DNA of 64,000 nt from Bacteroidota bacterium (GTDB taxonomy: Bacteria; Bacteroidota; JABWAT01): NCBI GenBank assembly GCA_023151185.1, contig JAKLJL010000001.1:620001-684000 (forward strand), in the 5' to 3' direction. This document shows, one piece after another, positions 25,133-33,789 of the stretch (position 1 is the first letter of the stretch; every line of letters starts with the position of its first letter). Position numbers and translations under genes: made by a program. The notes under the pieces were generated by a model. The model was not told the DNA's origin, made no database searches, and saw only the letters and a program-made list of their open reading frames with translations.

Positions 25133-25969
25133 ATGCAGACTTATCTGGATTCAGGTTTTGATTTAAGCCAGCCGGATCAGGTTGCTTTATTTGATGAACT
25201 TCCGTTCTGGTCGGCACCCTTCGGAATCAGATTACTTGAAGCGATCCGGTTTGGCAAGGTGGATGCTGCTGTTGATATCGGCTGCGGAACCGGATTTCCG
25301 CTGACCGAACTGGCCATGAGACTGGGGACGGCGTCACGGGTTTATGGCATTGACCCCTGGGGGGCGGCACTGGAACGTGCAGAAAAAAAGCTGGCTCAGT
25401 ACGGTATCCGGAATGTGACCCTGATTCACGGACAGGCAGAACAGATTCCCCTCGAGGAGGAAACCGTCGACCTGGTTACCAGTAATAACGGGTTGAATAA
25501 TGTGACGGATTCAGACCGGGTTCTTGCAGAAATTGCACGCATTCTGAAACCAGGCGGGCAACTGATTCAGACCCTGAACCTGGAGGGCTCCATGATGGAG
25601 TTTTACCAGGTGTTCGAAGAAGTTCTGATATCGTCCGGTCTCGCGGGCCAGGTTTCTGCCGTCAGAGCCCATATCCTCAAAAAACGGAAACCTTTGCCTG
25701 AAGTTCTGAGTCAGTTAAGGGATCACGGTTTTACAGAAAATTCGGTTCGCCTGGATCAGTTCGAATACCGGTTTTCTGACGGGACGGCCCTTTTAAACCA
25801 TTATTTCATCCGGCTTGCCTTTATGGAAAGCTGGAAAGATCTGGTTCCGGTCCAGAACCGGACTGCTGTTTTCAGGTCTGTGGAAACCAGACTGAATGAC
25901 CTGGCCCGGCAGCAGGGTTTTATCACACTCAGCATCCCCTTTGCCCTCATTGACAGCCGGAAACCGTGA
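25133..25969 (+). CDS. class I SAM-dependent methyltransferase
   Basis: A 278-residue protein with a Rossmann-type methyltransferase core: AVDIGCGTGFPLTELA (motif I, 48-63), VYGIDPWGAAL (motif II), HGQAEQIPLEEETVDLVTSNNGLNN (motifs III-IV) and ILKPGGQLIQTLN. The C-terminal ~100 residues form a helical extension without a known motif. The substrate cannot be told; it resembles small-molecule (UbiE/type 11) methyltransferases. It starts 8 bp after the DUF4256 gene and is followed by a DUF1801 gene at 26002. Confidence 0.85.
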   Translation: MQTYLDSGFDLSQPDQVALFDELPFWSAPFGIRLLEAIRFGKVDAAVDIGCGTGFPLTELAMRLGTASRVYGIDPWGAALERAEKKLAQYGIRNVTLIHGQAEQIPLEEETVDLVTSNNGLNNVTDSDRVLAEIARILKPGGQLIQTLNLEGSMMEFYQVFEEVLISSGLAGQVSAVRAHILKKRKPLPEVLSQLRDHGFTENSVRLDQFEYRFSDGTALLNHYFIRLAFMESWKDLVPVQNRTAVFRSVETRLNDLARQQGFITLSIPFALIDSRKP

Positions 25970-26001
25970 CCGTTTCAATCCAAAAAAAGGATTTAAATTT
26001 T

Positions 26002-26391
26002 ATGCCGGATGATATTTTTGCCTATCACAAAACACTTCCGGAACCTGAAGGTGCTGTTGCGGACCGGCTGTTTGCCCTGTTTAACCAGGAATTGCCCGAA
26101 GCTGAGGCAAAGCTCTGGCACGGCCATCCGGTGTGGTTTCTGGACGGGAATCCGGTTGCCGGTTACAGTCTGCTTAAAAAAGGACTCCGGGTATTGTTCT
26201 GGAGCGGTCAGTCGTTCAATGAACCTGGCCTGAAGCCGGAAGGGAAGTTCAAAGCTGCAGAAGCTGACTTTCCGTCTGCAGATTTAATTCCGGAAGAGGA
26301 CCTCCGGCGCTGGCTCAGAAAATCCCGTGACATCCAGTGGGATTATAAAAACATCGTCAGAAGGAAGGGAGAACTGATCCGGCTGAATTAA
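26002..26391 (+). CDS. DUF1801-family protein
   Basis: I prefer ATG 26002, which follows an A-rich AAAAAGG site, over a GTG 12 codons upstream. The 129-residue product has the DUF1801-like core: AVADRLFALFNQELPEAEAKLWHGHPVWFLDGNPVAGY, GLRVLFWSGQ, and a C-terminal LRRWLRKSRDIQWDYKN helix. Some related proteins (YdhG/Fra-like) are called iron chaperones, but this is not supported for the family as a whole. A second DUF1801 protein is at 29941. It stands last in the DUF4256-methyltransferase set. Confidence 0.72.
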   Translation: MPDDIFAYHKTLPEPEGAVADRLFALFNQELPEAEAKLWHGHPVWFLDGNPVAGYSLLKKGLRVLFWSGQSFNEPGLKPEGKFKAAEADFPSADLIPEEDLRRWLRKSRDIQWDYKNIVRRKGELIRLN

Positions 26392-26592
26392 ACCCTGGCG
26401 AATTCAGATGGTGGCAGGCGTTTTTCCAATGAACCCTAGAGTTTTCCTGACTAAATATTAATCAGAAAAGGTTGCAGTTCAATCCTTAATTCTGCAATTT
26501 GATGGTAAAATATCCCAAAACTCCCAATATATAATGTTCCATCTGCCGGAATATGGAGTTTACATTCAAACTGTGAATTAACCGGAGGATTT

Positions 26593-27354
26593 ATGAAAGC
26601 TGGTCTGATTGGATTTGGAAAAACAGGGAAAGCAGTCGCATCTACCCTGCTCAGAAGCAAGGATATTGTTTTGGAATGGGTAGTCCGGAAAACAGATAAA
26701 CTGGAATTCCGTTCAGTACCGGAATTTCTGGGTGAAGAATCGGATGAACCCGGATTAATTTATTCAGGTGCACATATTTCAATCGGGGAATTGGTTGATC
26801 TGCATCCTGTTGATGTGATCATTGACTTTTCATCTGAATCCGGAGTGTCCTATTATGGTGAAGAAGCTGCTATAAGAAATATCACCATCATCAGTGCCGT
26901 TTCTCACTATAGTGAGGAAACCATTCTCACTTTGAAGAAGCTGGCAGAACGGACAACTGTCTTCTGGTCCCCCAATATTACACTTGGGATCAACTATTTA
27001 ATGATTGCTGCCAAGACCCTGAAAAAAATTGTCCCGTCAATTGATTTTGAAATTGTAGAAGAACATTTCAGAGATAAACCCGGCGTCTCCGGAACTGCAA
27101 AAGTAATTGCCCGCAACCTTGATCTGGACCCTGGTTCAATCAAATCAGTCAGAGCTGGCGGAATTATTGGCCGGCATGAGTTAATCTGCGGATTCCCCTT
27201 CCAAACCGTGCGTCTGGTTCATGAGTCAATAACCCGCGAGGCCTTTGGAAACGGAGCTATTTTTGCAGCCCGGAATCTTTTTGGAAAGAAAGCCGGATTC
27301 TATACATTTGAAGAATTACTGATGCCTTACTTTAATGAGGTACAGTCGGCTTAA
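26593..27354 (+). CDS. divergent dihydrodipicolinate reductase-like (DapB-like) paralogue
   Basis: A 253-residue Rossmann oxidoreductase with the DapB layout: LIGFGKTGKAV (5-15) binds the nucleotide, VIIDFS (75-80) and SPNITLGINYL (126-136) match DapB strands, and SGTAK (166-170) is the end of the DapB signature. In the canonical copy at 33019 the signature reads HHNEKRDAPSGTAK. Here it is EHFRDKPGVSGTAK, so the first catalytic His is Glu and the Lys position is Asp. The real dapB exists elsewhere, so this copy probably reduces a different substrate. It has a good site (GGAGG) before the ATG and a 200-bp upstream gap with AT-rich sequence. Its base composition is more AT-rich than its neighbours by eye. 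Confidence 0.8.
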   Translation: MKAGLIGFGKTGKAVASTLLRSKDIVLEWVVRKTDKLEFRSVPEFLGEESDEPGLIYSGAHISIGELVDLHPVDVIIDFSSESGVSYYGEEAAIRNITIISAVSHYSEETILTLKKLAERTTVFWSPNITLGINYLMIAAKTLKKIVPSIDFEIVEEHFRDKPGVSGTAKVIARNLDLDPGSIKSVRAGGIIGRHELICGFPFQTVRLVHESITREAFGNGAIFAARNLFGKKAGFYTFEELLMPYFNEVQSA

Positions 27355-27355
27355 A

Positions 27356-27387
27356 TTGAGGAGGCCCCTCTGCTGACTATAATTTCG
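27356..27387 (+). promoter_or_regulatory. weak promoter candidate before the lipoprotein pair
   Basis: TTG (27356-27358), 21 bp, TAATTTCG (27380-27387): one mismatch to the Bacteroidota -7 element and a partial -33. It overlaps the end of the DapB-like gene region and precedes ATG 27472 by 84 bp. Confidence 0.3.
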
Positions 27388-27471
27388 ATTTCGGCCTTGA
27401 TCTTATCTGGAAATTAAACCAAATTTAACCTGTGCTCTTATAAACAGGAAGTTCCTTTTTCCGGAGTCAGT

Positions 27472-29067
27472 ATGAAATCATGGTTTGTCAGGGGCAGTTT
27501 TTCCATTCTTTTATTCTGGGCTGCAGCCTGCGGCGAAACCGGTTACCAGTTCAGGTCCTTTTATAAAGATACATCCTCCCTGTTGTACCAGTCGGCCTCT
27601 ATGAAAAACAAACCGTTCCTGAAGGCTCATCTGATCAGCGGGGATGTGATTATTCTGACGGATACCTGGCAGGTTGACAGTCTGGGGTCAACGGTTTCAG
27701 GGACTGGGCAGCGGTTTGATTTTAACCGCCGGACGCGGTTTTCGGGGGCTATTTCCGTCCCGGTTGACAGTGTGGTTCTGTTCGAAACCAACGAAAAACT
27801 GATCGGTTCAGAAAAGTCGAGACTGACTGCACTTACCGTTCTGTTTACTGCCGAAGCCGGATTGGGCATTTTTTGCCTCGTCAATCCAAAAGCCTGTTTC
27901 GGGTCCTGCCCGACTTTTTATCTGAAAGATGCCGGATCGGTTCACTTCTCGGATGCAGAAGGCTTTTCGAATGCAATTGCTCCCTCACTGGAATATGGGG
28001 ATACGGATGCCCTCCGGAATCATGTTTTGACGGACTCTGTCCTGACTCTGACCATGAAAAACGAAGCTCTGGAAACCCACTGCCTCAATTCAGTTCAAAT
28101 TTTGGCGGTACCGCTTAAACAAGGTGAACGGGCTTACCAGACATCCGATGACCGGTATTTTCTTTCCGACCGCCAGGTTCCCCTTTCTGCAGCAACCGGA
28201 CCGGAAGGGGATATTTCTGCCCTTATCAGCCGGGATGATCTGACTGAACGGTTTTCTCCGGCAGATTCTTCTGATCTGAACAGCCGGGAAGAATTGATCC
28301 TGGAGTTCACCTCAACCGGAAGAATGGAACAGGCCGCGGTCCATATTTCCTTCCGTCAAACGTTAATGACCACTTTTTTTATATACAGTGCCATTGGGTA
28401 CATGGGGGATGAGTATGGTGATCTGATGGCCCGGATGGAACGGGGAGAAAACCTTGCCGGGCAGCTTGATAACGGAATCAAAAAGGAACTGGGCAATATT
28501 GACGTGTATTCCTGGCAGGAGAAAACAGGGAACTGGCAGTTGGAAGGCGGTCTCTACGAAACCGGCCCCATTGCCTTTAACCGCCAGATCGTTCCGCTTA
28601 AAAACCCGGTAGACGGCAAGTCCCGGATTAAGCTGGTTCTGAATAAAGGATTGTGGCGGGTGAACGAAGTTTCTCTCGTTTCGCTTAAGGGTGAGGTTTT
28701 TCCGGAAGAGCTTCAGGTTAACCGGGTTCAGAAAAATGGAATTGAAAGCCCGTCTTCCCTGCAGGATCTGACTCCCGATAAAAAATATCTGGTTTCAATG
28801 CCGGGAGATTCCTGGAAATTATCTTTCCCGGTTAAAAAACCCGGTGAGTTTGAGTTGTTCCTTCGCACACAGGGGTATTATCTGGAGTGGATGCGGGAAA
28901 CCTGGATGAGAGAGAAAAATATGGGAAGACTCTGGCAACTGGTGTTCAATCCGGATGGCTATCTCGAAGACGTTGCAGAGGAATATAAAGAGTACGAAAA
29001 AACGATGGAAGCTACATTCTGGAATTCAAGAATTTCAACCCGGACGGTGACGTATGAAAACAAATAA
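27472..29067 (+). CDS. lipoprotein of unknown function with CFGSCPTFY motif
   Basis: A 531-residue protein with a lipoprotein signal (AAACGE, Cys20). It shows an unusual segment, NPKACFGSCPTFYLKD (about residues 141-156), with two close cysteines that could form a disulfide or bind a metal. The rest is rich in beta-strand-like sequence and ends in a helical, charged tail. I do not recognise a named family. It overlaps the next small lipoprotein gene by 14 bp (29054-29067), so the two are probably co-translated and work in the same envelope complex. The start at ATG 27472 follows CCGGAG. Confidence 0.7.
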   Translation: MKSWFVRGSFSILLFWAAACGETGYQFRSFYKDTSSLLYQSASMKNKPFLKAHLISGDVIILTDTWQVDSLGSTVSGTGQRFDFNRRTRFSGAISVPVDSVVLFETNEKLIGSEKSRLTALTVLFTAEAGLGIFCLVNPKACFGSCPTFYLKDAGSVHFSDAEGFSNAIAPSLEYGDTDALRNHVLTDSVLTLTMKNEALETHCLNSVQILAVPLKQGERAYQTSDDRYFLSDRQVPLSAATGPEGDISALISRDDLTERFSPADSSDLNSREELILEFTSTGRMEQAAVHISFRQTLMTTFFIYSAIGYMGDEYGDLMARMERGENLAGQLDNGIKKELGNIDVYSWQEKTGNWQLEGGLYETGPIAFNRQIVPLKNPVDGKSRIKLVLNKGLWRVNEVSLVSLKGEVFPEELQVNRVQKNGIESPSSLQDLTPDKKYLVSMPGDSWKLSFPVKKPGEFELFLRTQGYYLEWMRETWMREKNMGRLWQLVFNPDGYLEDVAEEYKEYEKTMEATFWNSRISTRTVTYENK

Positions 29068-29569
29068 GGGTGTCTTTCTGATTCTGGGATTTCTGCTGGC
29101 AGGGTGTTCAACACCCCAGTATATTCCCAAAGCCTCAGAAATCGGAACCGGGACTTACGGAGCAAGAATCCGGTTATTTCAATCGTCAGGCCGTGTCGTT
29201 TCAGGTGAACTGATTGCCGTCGACAGTTCGAAAATTTGGTTTATTGCAGATCAGTCGGACCGGTGCGATTCCGTTTCAATGAATCATCTGGATGGATTTG
29301 TTCTCCGGTACGCAAAACCGGATAACGGAACCTACGGCTGGGCCATTCCATTGGGACTTTTCCTCCCGGTATTTCACGGACTGGTTGCCAGTATAAGTAT
29401 ACCGGTTCACGCACTGGTAACCATATCGGTATCGGCATCCGGCGAAAGAGAATTCAGGTTCACCGATGAAACGCTGTCATTCAGCAAACTTCATGAATAT
29501 GCCCGGTTTCCCCAGGGAATACCGAAAGGAATAAAACCGTCCTTTCTGCTTCCGGCAGAAAAAAGATAA
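29054..29569 (+). CDS. small lipoprotein of unknown function
   Basis: A 171-residue protein with a strong lipobox LAGC (Cys18). The mature part begins STPQYIPKASEIGTG and has a hydrophobic segment YGWAIPLGLFLPVFHGLVASISIPVHALV (~residues 93-121) that could span or insert into a membrane. No family is recognised. It overlaps the upstream lipoprotein gene by 14 bp, which points to a shared role. The following TfoX-like gene is 30 bp away and could be on the same transcript, though its function looks unrelated. Confidence 0.7.
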   Translation: MKTNKGVFLILGFLLAGCSTPQYIPKASEIGTGTYGARIRLFQSSGRVVSGELIAVDSSKIWFIADQSDRCDSVSMNHLDGFVLRYAKPDNGTYGWAIPLGLFLPVFHGLVASISIPVHALVTISVSASGEREFRFTDETLSFSKLHEYARFPQGIPKGIKPSFLLPAEKR

Positions 29570-29599
29570 TCCGGCAGATCCGCCGGGCGAAAGGATAAA

Positions 29600-29917
29600 A
29601 TGGCTTCGGATAAGAAATTTGCAGAGTACATTGGCGGCCAGGCAGCCGGTGCCGGTGAAATTTCCCTGAAACAGATGATGGGCGAGTATCTGGTTTACTG
29701 TGACGGTATCTACTCAGCGCTGATCAGTGATAACCTGGTTTTTATCAAACCGACTGATGCCGGGAAACTTTTCATCGGGGAGGTACCTGAAGAGCCACCG
29801 TATCCGGGAGCTAAACCCTGTTACCGGATTGAAACCCGGTTTGAAGATGCCAGATGGTTTTCTGAGGCCATCCGGATAACGGCAGGTGAACTAGCATCCA
29901 AAAAGAAGAAAATGTAA
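29600..29917 (+). CDS. TfoX/Sxy N-terminal-domain family protein
   Basis: A 105-residue stand-alone TfoX-N domain: KQMMGEYLVYCDGIYSALISDNLVFIKPTDAG, a middle YPGAKPCYRIE strand, and a C-terminal SEAIRITAGELASKKKK tail. In gammaproteobacteria the longer TfoX/Sxy regulates competence, but short single-domain relatives are spread across bacteria with unknown function, so a competence role should not be assumed here. It has AAAGG before ATG 29600 and is followed by a DUF1801 gene 23 bp on. Confidence 0.78.
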   Translation: MASDKKFAEYIGGQAAGAGEISLKQMMGEYLVYCDGIYSALISDNLVFIKPTDAGKLFIGEVPEEPPYPGAKPCYRIETRFEDARWFSEAIRITAGELASKKKKM

Positions 29918-29940
29918 CAGTTTTTTTACGGAATTAACCC

Positions 29941-30294
29941 ATGACTGCTCAGTTAAAAACCATCGATCACTATCTGGACTCCCAGCCGGAAGCAACCCGG
30001 GTTCTGCTGGAGTCGTTGCGAAACCGGATAAAAAACTGGGTTCCAGAGGCAACAGAGGCAATGAGTTACGGGATTCCGACTTTTAAACTGAATCGGAATC
30101 TGGTTCATTTTGCCGGATATCCCGGTCACATCGGGTTTTACCCGGGTCCATCCGGGATTGCAGCCTTCAAATCTGAACTGACGGGTTACATCCATGCAAA
30201 AGGATCCGTGCAGTTTCCGTTGAACCAGCCTCTGCCGTGGGATCTGATTGAACGGATGGTCCGGTTCAGGGTTGAGGAAGAAAAGTCCCGCTGA
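29941..30294 (+). CDS. DUF1801-family (YdhG-like) protein
   Basis: This 117-residue protein matches the DUF1801/YdhG pattern well: IDHYLDSQPEATRVLLESLRN, APEA-like VPEATEAMSYGIPTFKLNRNLVHFAGY, HIGFYPGPSGIAAF, then KGSVQFPLNQPLPWDLI. Relatives are called putative iron chaperones on weak evidence. It is distinct from the more divergent DUF1801 copy at 26002. It closes the run of accessory genes before the lysine cluster. Confidence 0.82.
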   Translation: MTAQLKTIDHYLDSQPEATRVLLESLRNRIKNWVPEATEAMSYGIPTFKLNRNLVHFAGYPGHIGFYPGPSGIAAFKSELTGYIHAKGSVQFPLNQPLPWDLIERMVRFRVEEEKSR

Positions 30295-30453
30295 TGCGGC
30301 AGTACTTCGGATAAGTTTCGGGAGAGTGTGAAAACCGGGGAATAATCCCCCGAAGAATGTTCCTATCCCTGAATTTCCTTTTCCAGTCTGCCGGATAGAA
30401 GAAAAATAAAACTTTAGGCTTCCCGCCAGATTTACTTTTCCATTTCCCGCCAA

Positions 30454-30485
30454 TTTTCATTTTTTCTTCCGATTATTTATCTTTG
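30454..30485 (+). promoter_or_regulatory. promoter candidate for the asd-lysC-dap genes
   Basis: TTTT (30454-30457), 20 bp, TATCTTTG (30478-30485). The -7 element is a perfect match to TAnnTTTG and the spacing is right; the -33 element has one mismatch. It lies 81 bp before the asd ATG, leaving room for leader control, though no lysine riboswitch was recognised. Confidence 0.5.
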
Positions 30486-30566
30486 CGGGCCTTGACAGGT
30501 TAAATAACTTAATCCCAACCATCATCCGGCCGGTCAAGTCTTTGCCGGCGGAACCCGGAGTCAGAT

Positions 30567-31601
30567 ATGAAACATCATGTTGCCGTTTTAGGAGCAACCG
30601 GGGCTGTAGGCCAGCGGTTTATCCAGCTTCTCGAAAATCACCCGGACTTTGAAGTCCACGAACTGGTTGCCTCCTCACGTTCAGCCGGTAAACCCTATTC
30701 AGAAGCCGCCAAATGGAAACTTGCAACCCCCATGCCGGAAGGGATCAGACAGAAAGTTGTTAAATCAACCGAAGAACCACTTGAATCCAGAATTCTCTTT
30801 TCCGGGCTGGATTCAGATGTCGCCGGTCAGGCAGAAGAGGCTTACCGGGCAAAAGGTCATATTGTCATTTCCAATTCAAAAAATCACCGGATGGATGAAG
30901 ATGTTCCGCTGGTGGTTCCGGAAATTAATCCGGAACATCTGGCTCTGGTTGAGCTGCAGAAGAAAAAATACGGCGGGGCCATCGTCACCAACCCAAACTG
31001 CTCAACCATTGGTCTTGTACTGGGACTTGCGCCGATCATGGAACTGGGTGTTGAGCACATGATTGTCTCGACCATGCAGGCTATTTCAGGAGCAGGCTAC
31101 CCGGGCATTCCGAGTTTTGATATTCTGGATAACGTTGTTCCCCACATCGGTGGTGAAGAGCCTAAAATTGAAGAGGAACCAAATAAGATTTTCGGCAAAT
31201 TTGACGGGAAGGGAATTTCGCCCAACCCGACCAGAATTTCAGCCATGGTTCACCGGGTTCCCTCTCTGGATGGCCACCTGGAAGCTGTTTCGGTCAAATT
31301 TAAAAAAACGGTTACCCGTGAAGATATCGTGAGCCGGATGAAGGGATTTGAAGGAGAACCGCAGAAATTGAATTGTCCGTCTGCTCCAAAGCCAGCCGTT
31401 CAGTATTTCGAAGCCGTTGACCGGCCGCAAACCCGTCTCGACCGGGAACTTGGCAAAGGGATGACCGTTTCTGTCGGAAACCTGAGACCCTGTTCAGTTT
31501 TTGACTGGAAGTTTAACCTTCTGGTGCACAATACGGTCAGGGGTGCAGCCGGCGGGACAATTCTCATTGCCGAACTGATGCTCAGAAAGGGAATGATCTG
31601 A
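30567..31601 (+). CDS. asd: aspartate-semialdehyde dehydrogenase
   Basis: A 344-residue enzyme that reduces aspartyl phosphate to aspartate semialdehyde, the second step toward lysine, threonine and methionine. LGATGAVGQRF (8-18) binds NADP(H); the catalytic cysteine is C145 in TNPNCSTIG; SGAGYPG and a histidine in SAMVHRVPSLDGH complete the active site. The QAISGAGYPGIPSFDI region and the long inserted loop place it with the archaeal/fungal-type Asd branch rather than the E. coli branch. It begins the lysine cluster, with GGAG before ATG 30567, and is separated from lysC by one base. Confidence 0.95.
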   Translation: MKHHVAVLGATGAVGQRFIQLLENHPDFEVHELVASSRSAGKPYSEAAKWKLATPMPEGIRQKVVKSTEEPLESRILFSGLDSDVAGQAEEAYRAKGHIVISNSKNHRMDEDVPLVVPEINPEHLALVELQKKKYGGAIVTNPNCSTIGLVLGLAPIMELGVEHMIVSTMQAISGAGYPGIPSFDILDNVVPHIGGEEPKIEEEPNKIFGKFDGKGISPNPTRISAMVHRVPSLDGHLEAVSVKFKKTVTREDIVSRMKGFEGEPQKLNCPSAPKPAVQYFEAVDRPQTRLDRELGKGMTVSVGNLRPCSVFDWKFNLLVHNTVRGAAGGTILIAELMLRKGMI

Positions 31602-31602
31602 T

Positions 31603-32961
31603 ATGCTGGTGATGAAGTATGGCGGAACCAGTGTCGGATCCGCACAAAGAATTGCTGACCTCACGAAGATTGTCCAGACCTACCATGACAAGGACCCGAT
31701 TGTGGTGGTTTCTGCAATGTCTGGTGTTACCAACCTGCTGGTCGAGGCCTGTGAGAAGGCAAAAATTGCCGATTTCAATTCCTTTTACCGGTGTGTTGAT
31801 GAAATTACCCAGAAACATCTGCAATGCATCGAAAACCTGTTCGACGGGAATCCGGAACAGTTAAAACCCCTGTATGAATTTGTTCTTTCCCATATTAAGG
31901 AAATCAGGAACCTGCTGGAAGGCATCGCCATCCTGAAGGAACTGACACCAAGAACCTCTGACCTGATCAACAGTTACGGTGAACGGATTTCCTCGATGAT
32001 TGTCACCTATGCGCTGAATTCAAGAGGGATTCCGGCTCAGCATGTCGATGCCCGGGATGTGGTGATCACAGATGGTGAATTCGGGTCAGCCAAACCCCTT
32101 CAGGACAAAATCAACCAGAAATCAGCCGAACACATCATTCCGGTTGTGAAATCCGGGAAAGTACCGGTCATGGGTGGGTATATCGGCCGGACAACCGACG
32201 GAATCACCTCGACTTTAGGCCGAGGCGGGTCAGATTACACGGCCGCCGTTATCGGGCTGGCAGTCAATGCAACTGAAATCCAGATCTGGACTGATGTAGA
32301 CGGAATTCTGACCTGTGACCCCCGGTTAATTCCGCATGCCAAAGTGCTTTCAAAAGTGTCCTTCAACGAAGCAAGTGAAATGGCGTTTTTCGGTGCAAAG
32401 GTTCTTCATCCCTCGACCATTAAACCCGCCGTTGAAAACAACATTCCGGTAAAAATCCTGAATTCCTTCAATCCGGGTTTTCCCGGAACACTGATCACCA
32501 ATGAAACCGATGCAAACCAGGCCATCAAAGCCATTGCCTTCAAACGGAAAGTGACCGTTCTGTCAATCAGCAGCCCGAAACTGCTGTTCGGATACGGGTA
32601 TATGGCGAAACTTTTTTCTGTTTTCGAGAAGTACAAAACCTCGATTGATCTGGTTGCAACTTCTGAAGTCTCGGTTTCCATGAGTCTGGACAGCACCGAT
32701 CAGATCGGGAATATTGTTTCTGACCTGTCGCAGTTTGCAGATGTCAAAGTAGAAAACGAACTTGCCATTATTTCGGTTGTCGGGATGAACTTTTCGAGCA
32801 AAAGCGGTATCGCCTCGAAAATTTTCAGCGCACTGAAGCAGGTCAATATCAAAATGATTTCCTTTGGTGCCTCCGACATAAATTTTACTCTGGTTGTCGA
32901 TATGAAAGAACTGGATGGAGCAGTCAAAGATCTTCACCGGGTTCTTTTCGAAGAAGCCTGA
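31603..32961 (+). CDS. lysC: aspartate kinase
   Basis: A 452-residue monofunctional aspartokinase that phosphorylates aspartate to start the pathway. MKYGGTSVGS near the N terminus is the ATP/aspartate-binding signature; GRGGSDYTA and IWTDVDGILTCDPR (about residues 207-245) are the nucleotide-binding segments. Two ACT-like domains fill the last ~150 residues (VTVLSISSPKLLFGYGYM and ELAIISVVGMNF), so feedback inhibition by lysine or threonine is likely. It starts one base after asd, so the two are expressed together. Confidence 0.95.
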   Translation: MLVMKYGGTSVGSAQRIADLTKIVQTYHDKDPIVVVSAMSGVTNLLVEACEKAKIADFNSFYRCVDEITQKHLQCIENLFDGNPEQLKPLYEFVLSHIKEIRNLLEGIAILKELTPRTSDLINSYGERISSMIVTYALNSRGIPAQHVDARDVVITDGEFGSAKPLQDKINQKSAEHIIPVVKSGKVPVMGGYIGRTTDGITSTLGRGGSDYTAAVIGLAVNATEIQIWTDVDGILTCDPRLIPHAKVLSKVSFNEASEMAFFGAKVLHPSTIKPAVENNIPVKILNSFNPGFPGTLITNETDANQAIKAIAFKRKVTVLSISSPKLLFGYGYMAKLFSVFEKYKTSIDLVATSEVSVSMSLDSTDQIGNIVSDLSQFADVKVENELAIISVVGMNFSSKSGIASKIFSALKQVNIKMISFGASDINFTLVVDMKELDGAVKDLHRVLFEEA

Positions 32962-33018
32962 TTTTACCACAGATTTGACCGGCGGGGAACTACCTTCCGC
33001 CGAAAGAAAGGTTTTGAG

Positions 33019-33789
33019 ATGAAAAAACTGAGACTTGGACTGATTGGTGTGGGACAAATGGGTACCCGGATCATTCAGCTTGCACCTGAACGCGGCCATA
33101 CCATCACTGCCGAGTTCAAAGGAAATCACCCCTTTACCGAAGAACGCATGGTTCAGGCCAGGGACCGGGTAGATGTCTGGATCGATTTTTCTCATGCCAG
33201 TATTACCGAAAAAGTGGTTTCTGTTGCCGCAAAACACAATCTTAAAGTGGTTATCGGAACCACCGGCTGGTACGACCAACTGGATGCATTTCAAAAGAAA
33301 ACTGAAAAAAGTGAAGCAGGCATCATCTGGGCTTCCAACTTTTCAACCGGAGTCTACACTTTCCGGAAAATTGTCGAATACACCGCTTCCATCATGTCGA
33401 AGTTAAAAGCTTATGACGTTTCCATCCATGAAATTCACCATAATGAAAAACGGGATGCCCCCAGCGGAACGGCTAAAACTCTGGCTGATACACTTTTGAA
33501 ACACTATCAGGCCTCCGGACTTAAAAATAAAGTGACTCCGCTGGCTCCCGGCGACACATCAATCAGCAAGGACACCATTTATATTTCTTCCTCCCGGGTC
33601 GGTCATGTGGTGGGTGTTCATGAAATTTCATTTGATTCAGCCGAAGATGCCATTTTCCTTTCTCATGAAGCCCGTAACCGGAACGGATTAGCCCTTGGCG
33701 CCATTCGTGCTGCTGAGTGGATATCAACCCGGAAGGGATTTCATGATATTGACGCCTTTTTTGCTGATCTGATGGAAGGACAGGAATGA
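33019..33789 (+). CDS. dapB: 4-hydroxy-tetrahydrodipicolinate reductase
   Basis: A 256-residue canonical DapB. LIGVGQMGTRI near the N terminus binds NAD(P)H, VWIDFSHA follows, and HEIHHNEKRDAPSGTAKT carries the full catalytic signature (both His and the Lys). The enzyme reduces the DapA product to tetrahydrodipicolinate. It lies 57 bp after lysC with GAAAGG before the ATG, and its stop overlaps the start of dapA (ATGA). Compare the altered copy at 26593. Confidence 0.95.
   Translation: MKKLRLGLIGVGQMGTRIIQLAPERGHTITAEFKGNHPFTEERMVQARDRVDVWIDFSHASITEKVVSVAAKHNLKVVIGTTGWYDQLDAFQKKTEKSEAGIIWASNFSTGVYTFRKIVEYTASIMSKLKAYDVSIHEIHHNEKRDAPSGTAKTLADTLLKHYQASGLKNKVTPLAPGDTSISKDTIYISSSRVGHVVGVHEISFDSAEDAIFLSHEARNRNGLALGAIRAAEWISTRKGFHDIDAFFADLMEGQE

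Noticed and set aside
21550-30294. Possible integron cassette array
   Set aside because: Spacers between genes show no attC-like core sites or long imperfect palindromes, and no integrase is present.
30454-30566. Lysine riboswitch before asd-lysC-dap
   Set aside because: The leader is only about 80 nt after the promoter candidate and lacks the lysine-box segments.
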